Source: Thermoanaerobaculum sp964488355
Lineage (GTDB): Bacteria > Acidobacteriota > Thermoanaerobaculia > Thermoanaerobaculales > Thermoanaerobaculaceae
DNA length: 64,000 bases
Assembly: GCA_964488355.1 (NCBI GenBank)
Contig: CAZAUJ010000012.1
Coordinates: 26,782 to 90,781 of the forward strand
Reading direction: 5' to 3'
A program made the translations under genes and the position numbers. Of this stretch, positions 52,919 through 61,265 are shown piece by piece. Under the pieces are notes generated by a model. That model worked only from the letters and a program-made list of their open reading frames with translations. It searched no databases and was not told where the DNA came from. Every line of letters starts with the position of its first letter. The first letter of the stretch is position 1.

Positions 52919-52928
52919 CGGGGAAAAG

Positions 52929-54074
52929 CTACAGGCCCAAAGCCTGCCGCACCATAGCCGCGGTGATGGTGAGCACATACCCCCCACCGGGTTTGGGCTC
53001 CAGGTTAGGCGCCGCAAAGGGGTCGAACTCGATGGCATTGGCCACCTTGCCCCAAAGGCCGCGCAAAGCCCGTGCTCCGGTACGGCTTTGCCGCTCCGCT
53101 TGCTCGGCAATCAGCGCCGCAGCCAAATCCTCCAGCTGCAACTCGATATCAAACAACCGGAGGTAAGCCCGGGTGCGAAGGAAAGGCGAGTGGGCCGCGC
53201 GCAGCAGGATTTCCTTAAGCACATCTACCGTCAGATCGTTGAGGATGACCACATTGTCGAAGCGGGCGACGAACTGGGGCACCATGCCGTAGGCGAACAG
53301 GTCCTCAATGCGGAAGAAATCCCCCAGGCTGAAGCGCGTCTCGATGCGCACCTGGCCGTCAGCCGTGCGGATGGCGGTGCTCTTCAGCTTTTCCCCCGAG
53401 CCGGGGCTGGTGACGCGGTAGAAAACCTGATCGTACAGGCCCTCGAAGGCGCCACCGCAAATGAACATCATGCCCTTGGTGTCGATGTCCAGCACCCGCG
53501 CCTTTTCCTCGCCCTCCTCCACCACATGGGCCCGGTACGGCACCACCTCTCCTTCCATGAGCGTGAGCAGGCCTTGCTGCAGCACCACGCCAATGGGGTT
53601 CGGCTTGCCCGCCACCACCGCCGACATCTTGTCGATCTCATCCACGCAGATGGTTGCCCGTTCCATGAGCGCTTTGAGCTCGGCAGCACTGGGCGGATGG
53701 CCAATCACTGCCCGCGCCCGCTGCTCCACCGCCGCCAGCAGCCGGTCCGGCCGAAACTCCATGCGGTCCGAATCCACCAGCAAGTTGGCGTTGATGATGG
53801 TCATGGCCCGAAGGTCGCGAAACGCGGGCACCTCCTGGTACAGGCGCTGGACGTTGCTCATGATGGTGGTTTTGCCCGTACCCGAGTTGCCGATCAGCAA
53901 GAGGTTGCCGGGCATGGTGCCGGTGGCGTGCTTGTAGATCCCCACCGCCACGAACTCCAAGGCGCGCTCCTGGCCAAGCACCCCTTCCGCTAGCGCGGCG
54001 AAGATGCGCTTAGGGGTGATGTCCCGCACGTTTTCCGGCCACTGGTCCGGCACCTGCAAAAGGGTGGCCTGCAC
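52929..54074 (-). CDS. ClpX-like AAA+ ATPase lacking zinc domain, IGF and GYVG loops
   Basis: A 381-residue Clp/Hsp100-type ATPase: Walker A GNSGTGKTT (62-70), Walker B TICVDEIDKM, FICGGAFEGL and the sensor region MVPQFVARFDNVVIL, all close to ClpX. It lacks the N-terminal zinc-binding domain. Where ClpX has the GYVG pore loop it reads DSDRMEF, and the IGF tripeptide that docks on ClpP is not visible. So it may remodel proteins without ClpP and with a different grip on substrates. It follows the ZapB-like gene on the same strand. Confidence 0.82.
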   Translation of the reverse strand: MQATLLQVPDQWPENVRDITPKRIFAALAEGVLGQERALEFVAVGIYKHATGTMPGNLLLIGNSGTGKTTIMSNVQRLYQEVPAFRDLRAMTIINANLLVDSDRMEFRPDRLLAAVEQRARAVIGHPPSAAELKALMERATICVDEIDKMSAVVAGKPNPIGVVLQQGLLTLMEGEVVPYRAHVVEEGEEKARVLDIDTKGMMFICGGAFEGLYDQVFYRVTSPGSGEKLKSTAIRTADGQVRIETRFSLGDFFRIEDLFAYGMVPQFVARFDNVVILNDLTVDVLKEILLRAAHSPFLRTRAYLRLFDIELQLEDLAAALIAEQAERQSRTGARALRGLWGKVANAIEFDPFAAPNLEPKPGGGYVLTITAAMVRQALGL

Positions 54075-54077
54075 CGC

Positions 54078-54305
54078 TCACACCCCCAGCTCTTCCAGCT
54101 GCTGCAGCAGCTTGGCCAGCCGCGCCCGCAGTTTTTCCCGCTCCTGCCGCAGCTGCTGCACCTCCTCCTGGCCGGTCTCCTTCTCCTCCAGCTGTTGCCG
54201 CAGCCGCTGGTTTTCCCCCTCCAGCTCGCGGAGCCTCTCTTGCAACTGACCGTACGCGGCGATCAGACGCTCGATGCGCTGTTCCAAGGCGTCCAGGCTT
54301 TCCAT
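54078..54305 (-). CDS. Small coiled-coil protein (ZapB-like)
   Basis: A 75-residue protein that is almost entirely coiled coil (ALEQRIERLIAAYGQLQERL with regular Leu heptads, ending LLQQLEELGV). Length and pattern resemble ZapB, which links the Z ring to the chromosome end, but such coiled coils are low in information. The ATG at 54305 has AGGAGG upstream. It lies eight bases after pheT and three bases before the ClpX-like gene. Confidence 0.7.
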   Translation of the reverse strand: MESLDALEQRIERLIAAYGQLQERLRELEGENQRLRQQLEEKETGQEEVQQLRQEREKLRARLAKLLQQLEELGV

Positions 54306-54313
54306 GATACCTC

Positions 54314-56350
54314 CTAGGTGAAGCTTACGCCGAGACTTTGGGTCAAAGCCGCCATCAAAGCAAAGTGCGCCTGGTTCACTTCCTCCTGGGTGAGGGAACG
54401 TGCCGGGTGGCGGTAGGTAAGACGCAGGGTGGTTTTCACCTCGTCCGGTCCTACCTTTTCCCCGCGGTAGCGCACCAGCGGCTCCACCGCCTCCAGGATG
54501 TTCGGTGCGTGCTGCCACACGCAAGCCACCAGCTGCGCGTAAGACAGGCTTAGGGGGTGGCGGACGGTCAAATCCGCCACCACCGGCGGAAACTTGGGCA
54601 GCTCGGCAAAGCGAAGAACCCGCTCGCCCGGGCTGGCCTCCAGGGCCAGCTCCAAGGCCCAAAGGGGGCAGGGGGCCTCAAAGAGAGCCTGAATAGCCTC
54701 GGAAAGCTGCCCCAGGACCCCAACTACCCGCTCACCAACCCGCAGGCAGGCTCCCAGGCCCGGTGCAAAGGGCCCGCCATGCGGCTGCCAAACCGGGTCT
54801 TCCAAGCCCAAGCCTTCCGACAGCGCTTCGGCCAGGCCCTTGAGATCGGCAAAGTCCACCGGTGGTCGCCGGTCCCACGGCCCTATCTCCCCCGAAAGCA
54901 CCACCGCTACGCGCTCCTCTTCCCAGGTCTTCCCCTGTTCGGCAAAAAAAACTCGCCCCACCTCGAACAGCTGCACCCGTTCGGCGCCTCGCCGCAGGTT
55001 AGCGGCCGCCGCCTCAGCTAGGCCCGACCACAGCGTGCGCCGCATCACCGCCATGCGTGCGGACAGAGCGTTTTCCAAGGCCAAAATCCCGCCTCGGCTT
55101 GCCAGGGGCGAGGCGGAAAAGGCCTCCTCCACCTCCCGTGGGACAAAGGCGTAGGTCATCGCTTCCGCCAGCCCCAAGCCCTGGGCCAGGTCGCGAACCC
55201 GGTCGGTGAGCGGAAAGCTCCCCAGCCGCTGTCCTGGCCCCCCAAGCAGGGGCGGCAGGATGGAAGGTATGCGGTTGTAGCCCCAGTGCCGCAGGACCTC
55301 CTCGAACAGATCCTCCGGCAGCTCCAGGTCCGGCCGATGCCAGGGCACCTGACAACGCATCAGGCCGTTTTCCTCGCGAAAAGGAATCTCCAGACGGGCC
55401 AGCGTCTGGCGCACAAACTCCGCTGGGATAGGGTAACCGGCAAAGGCAGCCAAGCGGGAAAGGGAAAGGGGAATCACCGGCGGCGTTGGCAACTGAGGAG
55501 CCGTGTCCCAGGTGCCGCCAGCCAGCTCACCGCCAGCTAACTGGAGAATGAGCTCGGCCACCGCATCCACTGCCAGGCGCGCTAGGGAGCGGTCGCCCCC
55601 ACGCTCAAAGCGCCGGGAGGCTTCCGTATCCACCCCCAACCGGCGCCGGGTGCGGCGCACCACCAGGGGATCGAAATAAGCGGACTCCAAAAGCACATCC
55701 CGAGTGGCCTCACTAATGTGGGAGTTGGCGCCCCCCATGATGCCGGCCAGCGCCACTGGCTTTTCTGCGTCGGCAATGACCAGATCCTCGGGCAGAAGCT
55801 GTCGCCTTTGCCCGTCCAGGGTAACTAGCTCCTCGCCTGGGCGCGCGCGCCGCACGCGAATCTCCCCGCCCGCCAACAAGCTCAAATCGAAGGCGTGCAG
55901 GGGCTGGCCCAGGTCCAAAAGCACGTAGTTGGTGGCATCCACCACGTTGTTGATGGGTCGAAGACCACAGGCAATCAAGCGCTCACCCAACCACGAGGGT
56001 GAGGGACCCACCCGTACCCCCCGAATGACCCGCGCACAGTAGCGCGGGCACGCGCTCGGGTCTTCCACCGTAACCCGCACCAGGGAGGTCACCGGCGTGC
56101 TGCCCTCGGTTGCCCCCACCTTCAGGGGCTTGAGCGTACCGGCGCCGGCAGTGGCTGCTTCCCTGGCCAAGCCCCGGTGGCTCAAGCAGTCGGGCCGGTT
56201 CGTGGTGACGTCCACCTCCCACACCTCGTCCTCGCCGAAGGGCTGCCGCAGCTCCACGTTAAGCCCGGCCGCCGTCAGCCGCTCGGCCATCTCCGCTGGC
56301 GGCAAGGGCGCCTCCAGGTGGTCGCAGAGCCAACGGTACAGTACCCTCAC
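54314..56350 (-). CDS. pheT: Phenylalanyl-tRNA synthetase beta subunit, short form
   Basis: Forms the alpha2-beta2 enzyme with PheS. It has 678 residues against about 790-800 in most bacteria. It begins directly with the B1 fold (RVLYRWLCDHLEAPL, then VDVTTNRPDCLSHRGLARE); the inserted EMAP-type tRNA-binding domain (normally about residues 40-150) is absent. The B3/B4 region, B5 domain, core-like domain and C-terminal anticodon-binding FDX-ACB domain (ADLTVRHPLSLSYAQLV) are present. It overlaps pheS by four bases. Confidence 0.95.
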   Translation of the reverse strand: MRVLYRWLCDHLEAPLPPAEMAERLTAAGLNVELRQPFGEDEVWEVDVTTNRPDCLSHRGLAREAATAGAGTLKPLKVGATEGSTPVTSLVRVTVEDPSACPRYCARVIRGVRVGPSPSWLGERLIACGLRPINNVVDATNYVLLDLGQPLHAFDLSLLAGGEIRVRRARPGEELVTLDGQRRQLLPEDLVIADAEKPVALAGIMGGANSHISEATRDVLLESAYFDPLVVRRTRRRLGVDTEASRRFERGGDRSLARLAVDAVAELILQLAGGELAGGTWDTAPQLPTPPVIPLSLSRLAAFAGYPIPAEFVRQTLARLEIPFREENGLMRCQVPWHRPDLELPEDLFEEVLRHWGYNRIPSILPPLLGGPGQRLGSFPLTDRVRDLAQGLGLAEAMTYAFVPREVEEAFSASPLASRGGILALENALSARMAVMRRTLWSGLAEAAAANLRRGAERVQLFEVGRVFFAEQGKTWEEERVAVVLSGEIGPWDRRPPVDFADLKGLAEALSEGLGLEDPVWQPHGGPFAPGLGACLRVGERVVGVLGQLSEAIQALFEAPCPLWALELALEASPGERVLRFAELPKFPPVVADLTVRHPLSLSYAQLVACVWQHAPNILEAVEPLVRYRGEKVGPDEVKTTLRLTYRHPARSLTQEEVNQAHFALMAALTQSLGVSFT

Positions 56351-57375
56351 CGCCAGAGCCCTCCAGGAAACTGCCGCAAAAGCCGCTCGTCACCGGAAAA
56401 GAGCGCGCGCAAATCGGGTATGCGATACTTGAGCATGGCCACCCGGTCCAGCCCAAGGCCGAAGGCAAAGCCCGTGTAACGCTCCGGATCAATGCCCACG
56501 GCGCGAAAGACCCGTGGGTCCACCATGCCCGCACCTAGGATTTCCACCCAGCCGGAGCCGGAGCACAGAGCGCAGCCGCCCCCATGACACATCACACAGG
56601 TGATGTCCACCTCGGCGGAGGGCTCGGTAAAGGGGAAAAAGCTTGGTCGCAGGCGCACGGATAAGGACGGGTCGAACAGGCGATGGAGAAATGCCTCCAG
56701 CGTGGCCTTGAGGTGGGCAAAGGCGATGCCCTCATCCACCACGAGGCCCTCCACCTGGTGAAACATGGGCGAGTGGCGCAGGTCCGAATCGCGGCGGTAC
56801 ACCCGTCCAGGAATGATCACACGGATGGGCGGTTTCATGGTTTCCATGGTGCGGATCTGCACCGGCGAGGTATGGGTTCGCAGCAGCAGCCCACCGGGGA
56901 GGTAGAAGGTGTCCTGGCTGTCACGCGCCGGATGGTCCGGAGGGATGTTGAGGGCCTCGAAGTTGTGCCAGTCATCCTCAATTTCCGGCCCGTCCGCCAC
57001 GGAGTAGCCCATGCGCAGGAAAATTTCCTCGATTTCCCGGCGCACCAGGGTCACCGGGTGCAGCGCCCCCAAACGCGGTTTGCGGCCGGGAAGCGTCACG
57101 TCCACCGCTTCCCGGGCTGCCGGCCTGGCCTGCGCGGCGGCGAAAGCCGCTGCTAGCCGCGCTTCAACGTGTTTTTTAAGCTCGTTGAGCCCCCGACCGA
57201 AAGCCGGCCGCTCCTCCCGCGGCAAGCTGGCCAACTTTTCCTCCAGCTGTCGCAAGGCCCCCGACTTGCGGCCGGCGAAGCGCACCCGCACCTCCTCCAA
57301 AAGGCGCGGGTCCGTCCCCGCCTGGGCAAGGGCCTGGTCAAAGGCCTGGCGCAGCTGGACAAGCTCTGGGTGCAT
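56347..57375 (-). CDS. pheS: Phenylalanyl-tRNA synthetase alpha subunit
   Basis: Catalytic subunit that charges tRNA-Phe. The 342 residues have the N-terminal coiled coil (about 1-80), motif 1 region HPVTLVRREIEEIFLRMGYS, FEALNIPPDHPARD, THTSPVQIRTM, motif 2 RDSDLRHSPMFHQVEG, and motif 3 FAFGLGLDRVAML. A CVMC..CALC cysteine set precedes SGWVEILGAGMV, as in some bacterial PheS. The ATG at 57375 shares one base with the rplT stop (TAATG). Confidence 0.96.
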   Translation of the reverse strand: MHPELVQLRQAFDQALAQAGTDPRLLEEVRVRFAGRKSGALRQLEEKLASLPREERPAFGRGLNELKKHVEARLAAAFAAAQARPAAREAVDVTLPGRKPRLGALHPVTLVRREIEEIFLRMGYSVADGPEIEDDWHNFEALNIPPDHPARDSQDTFYLPGGLLLRTHTSPVQIRTMETMKPPIRVIIPGRVYRRDSDLRHSPMFHQVEGLVVDEGIAFAHLKATLEAFLHRLFDPSLSVRLRPSFFPFTEPSAEVDITCVMCHGGGCALCSGSGWVEILGAGMVDPRVFRAVGIDPERYTGFAFGLGLDRVAMLKYRIPDLRALFSGDERLLRQFPGGLWR

Positions 57376-57743
57376 TAGCCCGCAAGCCGAGCCGCCAGGC
57401 CCTTCTTCGCCAGCTTCACCAGCTCCCCAAAGGCCGCCGCATCCCGTACGGCCAAATCCGCCAACATCTTGCGGTTCACCTGGGCTCCGGCCGCCTTCAG
57501 CCCAGCAATGAACTGCGAGTAGGAAAGGTCGTGCAATCGCGCCGCGGCATTGATGCGCACGATCCACAGAGCCCGCATTTGCCGCTTCCGTTGCCGCCGG
57601 TCGCGATAGGCAAAGGCCAGCGAGCGCTCCACCTGCAGCTTGGCGATGCGGTAGGCGTTGCGCCGGGTCAGGTAGTAACCCTTGGCCAGCTTGAGAATTT
57701 TCTTACGGCGTTGCAGCCGATGATTGCCTCTTTTGACGCGCAT
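57375..57743 (-). CDS. rplT: Ribosomal protein L20
   Basis: A 122-residue basic protein of the large subunit: MRVKRGNHRLQRRKKILKLA, KGYYLTRRNAYRIAK, RDRRQRKRQMRALWI and the C-terminal domain with NRKMLADLAV. Length and motifs are normal. The ATG has GAGGAGG upstream. It lies nine bases after rpmI, the conserved order. Confidence 0.97.
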   Translation of the reverse strand: MRVKRGNHRLQRRKKILKLAKGYYLTRRNAYRIAKLQVERSLAFAYRDRRQRKRQMRALWIVRINAAARLHDLSYSQFIAGLKAAGAQVNRKMLADLAVRDAAAFGELVKLAKKGLAARLAG

Positions 57744-57752
57744 GGTGCCTCC

Positions 57753-57956
57753 TCAATTCGAGGCGTAGGGGAGCATACGCTCCACCGTCGCCTTGTCCGC
57801 GCGGGAAACCGGCGCCTCCTGCCGCAGGTGGCGCTTGCGCTTAGCGGACTTCTTGGTCAGGATGTGACTGCGAAACGCGTGGCGCCGGAGAAACTTTCCC
57901 GAAGCCGTGCGCTTGAACCTCTTGGCGGCTGCTTTCAGCGTTTTCATCTTGGGCAT
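57753..57956 (-). CDS. rpmI: Ribosomal protein L35
   Basis: A 67-residue basic protein beginning MPKMKTLKAAAKRFKRTASG, followed by KFLRRHAFRSHILTKKSAKR, typical of L35. Its ribosome-binding site (AAGGGAGG) overlaps the thrS stop region twelve bases upstream. In many bacteria infC lies between thrS and rpmI; here there is no room for it. Confidence 0.97.
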   Translation of the reverse strand: MPKMKTLKAAAKRFKRTASGKFLRRHAFRSHILTKKSAKRKRHLRQEAPVSRADKATVERMLPYASN

Positions 57957-57968
57957 AAAGCCTCCCTT

Positions 57969-59906
57969 TTAGTTTTCCTCCCAAACCGTCTTGGCTCGCG
58001 TGGTTTTGGCGCGAGAAAGGCGGCGAATAGTCTCCTCCACCGGGTAACTCCCCAAATCGCCACGGTGCCTTAAGCGAATCGCTAAGGTCCCCGCCTCCAG
58101 CTCCTTCCCGCCCACGATGGCCAGCACCGGCACCTTGGCTAGCTCGCCGTCGCGGATCTTGGCACCCAGCTTCTCGTTGCGCGCGTCCAAATGGGCACGC
58201 AAACCCGCCTGCTTCAGGCGCTCGGTGGCCGCCGCAGCTCCTGCCAGGAACTTGTCGGACACGGGCAGCACCCGCACCTGTTCCGGCGCCAGCCAGAAAG
58301 GCAAGTCACCGGCAAAGTGCTCGAGCATCACACCGAAAAAGCGCTCAATAGAGCCCAAAACCGCCCGGTGAATCATGACCGGCGTTTTTTCGCTGCCATC
58401 CTCGGCGGCGTAGGTCAGCTCGAAACGGCGCGGTAAGTTGAAATCCAGCTGGATGGTACCTAGCTGCCACTCGCGGCCCAGAGCGTCGTGCACCACGAAA
58501 TCGATCTTGGGACCGTAAAAGGCGCCCTCCCCTGGGTTGAGGGTAAAGGCCACACCCCTCTCCTCCAGGCAGCGCTGCAGCGTGGCTTCGGCCATGTGCC
58601 AAAGCTCGGGCTCGCCGATGGCCTTTTCCGGCTTGGTGGAAAGGTAAATGGCGGGCTGAGAAAAACCGAACACATCGTACACCTCGAACATGAGGGAAAA
58701 GAGCGCGTCGATTTCTTGGCCAATTTGCTCCGGCAAGCAGAAGATGTGAGCGTCGTCCTGGGAGAAGGAGCGCACGCGGGTAAGGCCCTGCACCACCCCA
58801 GAACGCTCGAAGCGGTGCAGGCGGCCAAAATCTGCCAGGCGCAGGGGCAATTCGCGGTAGGAACGGGCCGAGGTCTTGTACAGCAGACAGTGGGACGGGC
58901 AGTTCATAGGCTTGAAGGAGAAGGCCCGCCCCTCCACCTCGGTGAGAAACATGTTCTCCCGGTAATTGTCCCAGTGGCCGGAGACCCGCCAGAGGTCGGC
59001 GTCAAAGAGCTGCGGGGTGATCACTTCTTTGTAGCCGTAGCGCTGGTACAGCTCGCGCATGAGGGCCACCAGCTCGTTGTAGACGATGGCCCCCTTGGGG
59101 TGGAAGAAGGGTGAGGCAGGGGCGAAGGGATGAAAGGAAAACAAGTCCAGCTCCCGTCCCAGGCGCCGGTGGTCGCGGCGGCGCGCTTCTTCCAGCTTGG
59201 CAAAGTAAGCGTCCAGCTCGTCCTTGGTGGCGAAAGCGGTGCCGTAAATGCGCTGGAGCATCTCGTTGCGCTCGTCGCCCTTGAAATAGGCACCGGAGGT
59301 CTCCAACAGCTTGAAGGCGCCAATTTGACCGGTGCGCTGCACATGGGGGCCGCGGCAAAGGTCCACGAAGTCCCCGTGGCGGAAAACGGTAATCTCTTTA
59401 CCTTCGGGAATTTCTGCCAGGCGGATGAGCTTGAGCTCCTCGCCGCGCTTGCGGAACAGCTCGGCCGCTTCCTCCCGCGTCACCACGTGCCGGGTAAAGG
59501 GCAGGTCCTGGGCGATGATGCGCGCCATTTCCTCCTCGATCCGCGCCAGATCCTCGGGGGTAAAGGGCCGCGGGTGGCGAAAGTCGTACTGGAACTTCTC
59601 CGAGTGGTCTTGCCGACCGGCGTCAATGATAGTTCCCGGGAACAGCCTTTCCACCGCATCCGCCAGCACGTGCTCGGCCGAGTGCCGAATGACCTCTCCC
59701 GCCTGGGGGTCGCGGACGGTCAAAAAGCGGAAGCTGCCCAAGCGGAGGAGGGGCGCGAGCAGGTCCACGATGTGGTCGTCCAGCAGACCGACCACCACAT
59801 CCTGAGCCTGCTCACCCAAGAGCGCCCGGGCGAGCTCCAAGGGCGTGGTACCCACCGGCACCAGCCACTTGTCGCCCGTGGGAAAGGTCAACGTCACTTT
59901 TTCCAT
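57969..59906 (-). CDS. thrS: Threonyl-tRNA synthetase
   Basis: Charges tRNA-Thr and edits serine. From the ATG at 59906 it has 645 residues: TGS domain (KVTLTFPTGDKWLVPVGTTP), editing domain (RHSAEHVLADAVERLFPGT and VDLCRGPHV), class II core with the zinc cysteine in MNCPSHC, motif 2 FERSGVVQGLTRVRSF and the anticodon-binding domain (VRVLPVSDKFL). Longer in-frame starts would read through a terminator and a tRNA gene. GGCGCC-TGG-GGCGCC (59937-59923) forms a hairpin in the short leader, just after a T-run terminator. Confidence 0.96.
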   Translation of the reverse strand: MEKVTLTFPTGDKWLVPVGTTPLELARALLGEQAQDVVVGLLDDHIVDLLAPLLRLGSFRFLTVRDPQAGEVIRHSAEHVLADAVERLFPGTIIDAGRQDHSEKFQYDFRHPRPFTPEDLARIEEEMARIIAQDLPFTRHVVTREEAAELFRKRGEELKLIRLAEIPEGKEITVFRHGDFVDLCRGPHVQRTGQIGAFKLLETSGAYFKGDERNEMLQRIYGTAFATKDELDAYFAKLEEARRRDHRRLGRELDLFSFHPFAPASPFFHPKGAIVYNELVALMRELYQRYGYKEVITPQLFDADLWRVSGHWDNYRENMFLTEVEGRAFSFKPMNCPSHCLLYKTSARSYRELPLRLADFGRLHRFERSGVVQGLTRVRSFSQDDAHIFCLPEQIGQEIDALFSLMFEVYDVFGFSQPAIYLSTKPEKAIGEPELWHMAEATLQRCLEERGVAFTLNPGEGAFYGPKIDFVVHDALGREWQLGTIQLDFNLPRRFELTYAAEDGSEKTPVMIHRAVLGSIERFFGVMLEHFAGDLPFWLAPEQVRVLPVSDKFLAGAAAATERLKQAGLRAHLDARNEKLGAKIRDGELAKVPVLAIVGGKELEAGTLAIRLRHRGDLGSYPVEETIRRLSRAKTTRAKTVWEEN

Positions 59907-59940
59907 CGCCTCAGTTCCCCTCGGCGCCCCAGGCGCCAAA

Positions 59941-59969
59941 ACAAAAAAACCGTCCAGGAAGGGGGACGG
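59941..59969 (-). terminator. Intrinsic terminator/attenuator between tRNA-Val(CAC) and thrS
   Basis: On the minus strand CCGTCC (59969-59964), an eight-base loop and GGACGG (59955-59950) are followed by seven T (59949-59943). It ends the tRNA transcript nine bases after the CCA and lies only 34 bases before the thrS ATG, so it may also set how much transcription enters the thrS operon. Confidence 0.85.
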
Positions 59970-59978
59970 CGGAAAGCA

Positions 59979-60054
59979 TGGTAGGCGCGTGCGGGCTCGA
60001 ACCGCAGACCTCATCCGTGTGAGGGATGCGCTCTACCAACTGAGCTACGCGCCT
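59979..60054 (-). tRNA. tRNA-Val (CAC)
   Basis: A 76-base cloverleaf: acceptor AGGCGCG/CGCGCCT, discriminator A and encoded CCA. The anticodon loop CTCACAC gives CAC. The first acceptor pair is A-U rather than the usual G-C for valine. It shares its acceptor with the tRNA-Val(GAC) gene 26 bases upstream. Confidence 0.96.
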
Positions 60055-60080
60055 ACAAAACTTGGCTAGCGGAGCCACAA

Positions 60081-60157
60081 TGGTAGGCGCGAGCGGACTT
60101 GAACCGCTGACCTCTACCGTGTCAAGGTAGCGCTCTAACCAACTGAGCTACGCGCCT
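60081..60157 (-). tRNA. tRNA-Val (GAC)
   Basis: A 77-base cloverleaf: acceptor AGGCGCG/CGCGCCT, discriminator A and encoded CCA. The anticodon stem CTACC/GGTAG encloses TTGACAC, giving GAC. It is the first gene of the tRNA-Val pair upstream of thrS. Confidence 0.96.
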
Positions 60158-60261
60158 GCTCCGCGGGCTGCCGACAGGCGGGTTTTGTACCCTTTCTTGC
60201 CCGTCCTCGTCCCCTTTCCTTTTAAAGAACCCGCTCGCCCCAGCCACCGGCTGGAAGAAGA

Positions 60262-60290
60262 AGTCTACCCGAGGCAGACGAACGCGTCAA
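60262..60290 (-). promoter_or_regulatory. Promoter of the tRNA-Val pair (and possibly the thrS operon)
   Basis: On the minus strand TTGACG (60290-60285), a 17-base spacer and TAGACT (60267-60262). About 100 bases of leader separate it from the mature tRNA-Val(GAC). A closer -10-like TACAAA (60192-60187) has no -35. Confidence 0.6.
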
Positions 60291-60335
60291 GCTACCCGCG
60301 TCAAAGGGTTTGCTAGCATGGCGGCGGAGGTGCCC

Positions 60336-61253
60336 ATGAAAGGTTTCCGGTTTTTGCTGGCTTTCGCCCTTTGCCCGGTCTGGGCCCTGGCAGCCGAAAG
60401 GAGCGAGGTCATCACCAAGCAGGTCCCCCTGCGGGAAGGTAGCGTGGTGGTGGAGGCGGGGCCGTTGGACCTGGAGGTGCGTATCGCACCCATCGACGAG
60501 GTACGGGTGACCGTGGAGCTGGCCTGCGCCGGCCTCAAGGAAAAGGCGGTGGAGGCGTGGATGAGCGCCCATCGGCCCGAGTTCCTCCAGAACGAAAACC
60601 AGCTGCGGGCGGTGGTTGCGGGCGGGAAGCGGGGATTCTTGCGGGGCTTGGTGATCACCAAGGCCCGAATGGCCCTGGTGGTCCCCCCCAGTGTCCAGCT
60701 GGACCTGACCACCAGCTCGGGCAACCTGCGGGTGGAGGGAGAGCTTTCCGCTGCGCGCCCGCTGCGGCTGCGCTCGGCCAGCGGTGACGTGGAGATGCTG
60801 GGTTACGCCCCGGAGGTAGAAGCACGCACCACCTCAGGCGATATTCGCCTGCGCTTTTCCAAGCCGGTGGAGTCGGCCCTGGTGCGGACCTCCTCTGGGG
60901 ACGTGGAGCTGGCAGGTGGTGTCAGGCTTTTCCGTTGCGACACCTCGTCCGGTGAGGTGCGAGCGTTGGGCCTGGTGGGGTCCGCCGGCGTGGCCACAAC
61001 CTCGGGCGATGTGAGCTTGGCCTTTGACGCCTTGCCCGCTGGAAACGAGGTGCGGGTGACCGCCGCCTCGGGTAAGGTGCGTCTCACCCTGCCTCCGGGA
61101 GCCCACCCGGGCGGCGAGGTGGCTTCGGCCAGCGGTGAAATCCGCTCCGCCTTTCCAGGCGAAACCCCTGGCCAAGGCGGGCGACTTCTCCTGAGCGGCG
61201 AAGGGGCGAAGATTTTCGTCACCACCACCACAGGGAGAGTAGAGCTGAACTGA
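60336..61253 (+). CDS. Secreted DUF4097-type beta-solenoid (adhesin-like) protein
   Basis: A 305-residue exported protein: signal peptide (MKGFRFLLAFALCPVWALAA), then repeated strands with the TTSGD/ASGDV pattern (LTTSSGNLRVEG, RSASGDVEMLG, TTSGDIRL, TSSGDVEL, DTSSGEVRAL, TTSGDVSL, TTTGRVEL) typical of DUF4097 right-handed beta-helix repeats. The ATG at 60336 has GGCGGAGG upstream; an earlier in-frame ATG at 60318 overlaps the TAGCAT box (60314-60319). Function unknown. It probably shares a transcript with the GT39 gene. Confidence 0.85.
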   Translation: MKGFRFLLAFALCPVWALAAERSEVITKQVPLREGSVVVEAGPLDLEVRIAPIDEVRVTVELACAGLKEKAVEAWMSAHRPEFLQNENQLRAVVAGGKRGFLRGLVITKARMALVVPPSVQLDLTTSSGNLRVEGELSAARPLRLRSASGDVEMLGYAPEVEARTTSGDIRLRFSKPVESALVRTSSGDVELAGGVRLFRCDTSSGEVRALGLVGSAGVATTSGDVSLAFDALPAGNEVRVTAASGKVRLTLPPGAHPGGEVASASGEIRSAFPGETPGQGGRLLLSGEGAKIFVTTTTGRVELN

Positions 61254-61265
61254 CGAGGTTTCCCC

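Noticed and set aside
57969..60014. Longer thrS frame beginning at 60014
   Set aside because: The extra codons read through the tRNA-Val 3' end and an intrinsic terminator; the TGS domain begins at the ATG at 59906.
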